DNA from: CAZWES01 sp964632395
GTDB taxonomy: Bacteria > Patescibacteriota > Gracilibacteria > Peribacterales > Peribacteraceae
NCBI GenBank assembly: GCA_964632395.1
Contig: CAZWES010000009.1
Location: 1 to 40,495 of the forward strand
Length of the DNA stretch: 40,495 nt
Reading direction: 5' to 3'
The notes beneath the pieces are model-generated. The model made no database searches. It was not told the DNA's origin and saw only the letters and a program-made list of their open reading frames with translations. The first letter of the stretch is position 1. Each line of letters begins with the position of its first letter. The translations under genes were made by a program, and so were the position numbers. Shown piece after piece: positions 40,461-40,495 of this stretch.

Positions 40461-40495
40461 CGCCCCTGCGTTCCGCTTCGCTCCACTCCGGGGCT
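40461..40495. repeat. GCCCC...GGGGC hairpin-ended block at the window edge
   Basis: GCCCC at 40462 pairs with GGGGC at 40490-40494 around GCGTTCCGCTTCGCTCC, which recalls the GAGCGGAGCG repeats. It may continue past the window. Confidence 0.35.

Overview
The window looks like a chromosome segment of a Candidate Phyla Radiation (Patescibacteria) bacterium, possibly of the Peregrinibacteria/Peribacteria type. That placement is an inference. It rests on the compact gene order, an ssb gene between rpoB and rpoC, an S-layer protein with SLH domains, many large proteins of unknown family, and starts that mostly lack a Shine-Dalgarno sequence. TGA is used as an ordinary stop (rpoB and the malic enzyme gene both end with it), so this is not the TGA=Gly code of Gracilibacteria or Absconditabacteria.

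Layout. 1-3.0 kb: a malic enzyme carrying an in-frame palindromic insert, a tiny membrane protein, a lipoprotein, a secreted Cys-containing protein and a two-helix membrane protein. 3.0-12.4 kb: the transcription/translation operon rpoB-ssb-rpoC-rpsL-rpsG. 12.4-18.0 kb: an ORF6N-domain gene with a MITE-like insert in frame, recQ, a CsaA-like tRNA-binding protein, tRNA-Pro, a candidate small RNA with terminator, and fusA. 18.0-19.3 kb: convergent carA with two in-frame repeat inserts. 19.4-29.7 kb: a minus-strand cluster of four genes encoding 1955, 1053, 279 and 103 residues, none of a family I recognise, with two near-consensus promoters. 29.8-33.4 kb: a membrane-anchored protein, a CofE-like ligase, a divergent small-RNA/tRNA-like pair, purN, a 100-N assembly gap and a FemAB-family transferase. 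33.5-37.8 kb: a 1442-residue S-layer protein. 38.6-40.1 kb: cysS. The window ends with a second MITE copy and an array of phased heptamers.

Three things stand out. First, short dispersed palindromic or inverted-repeat elements sit in frame inside at least six protein genes (malic enzyme, ORF6N gene, carA, cofE-like, femAB-like, cysS) and also between genes. This behaves like the Rickettsia palindromic elements, but the sequences are different. The best case is a 132-bp element with terminal inverted repeats and a 3-bp target duplication that adds exactly 45 codons; a second copy lies at the right edge. Second, at 31.3-31.5 kb two divergent promoters with overlapping -35 boxes drive a minus-strand RNA of about 64 nt with a perfect terminator, and a compact Ala-type tRNA-like RNA. 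The 5' end of the first is complementary to the central arm of the second. Third, the four-gene cluster looks like an undescribed intracellular, probably membrane-associated, assembly.

The core genes (rpoB, rpoC, rpsL, rpsG, fusA) are intact and typical, apart from long charged tails on RpoB and a lysine-to-proline change in S12. The accessory genes between them carry most of the repeats.
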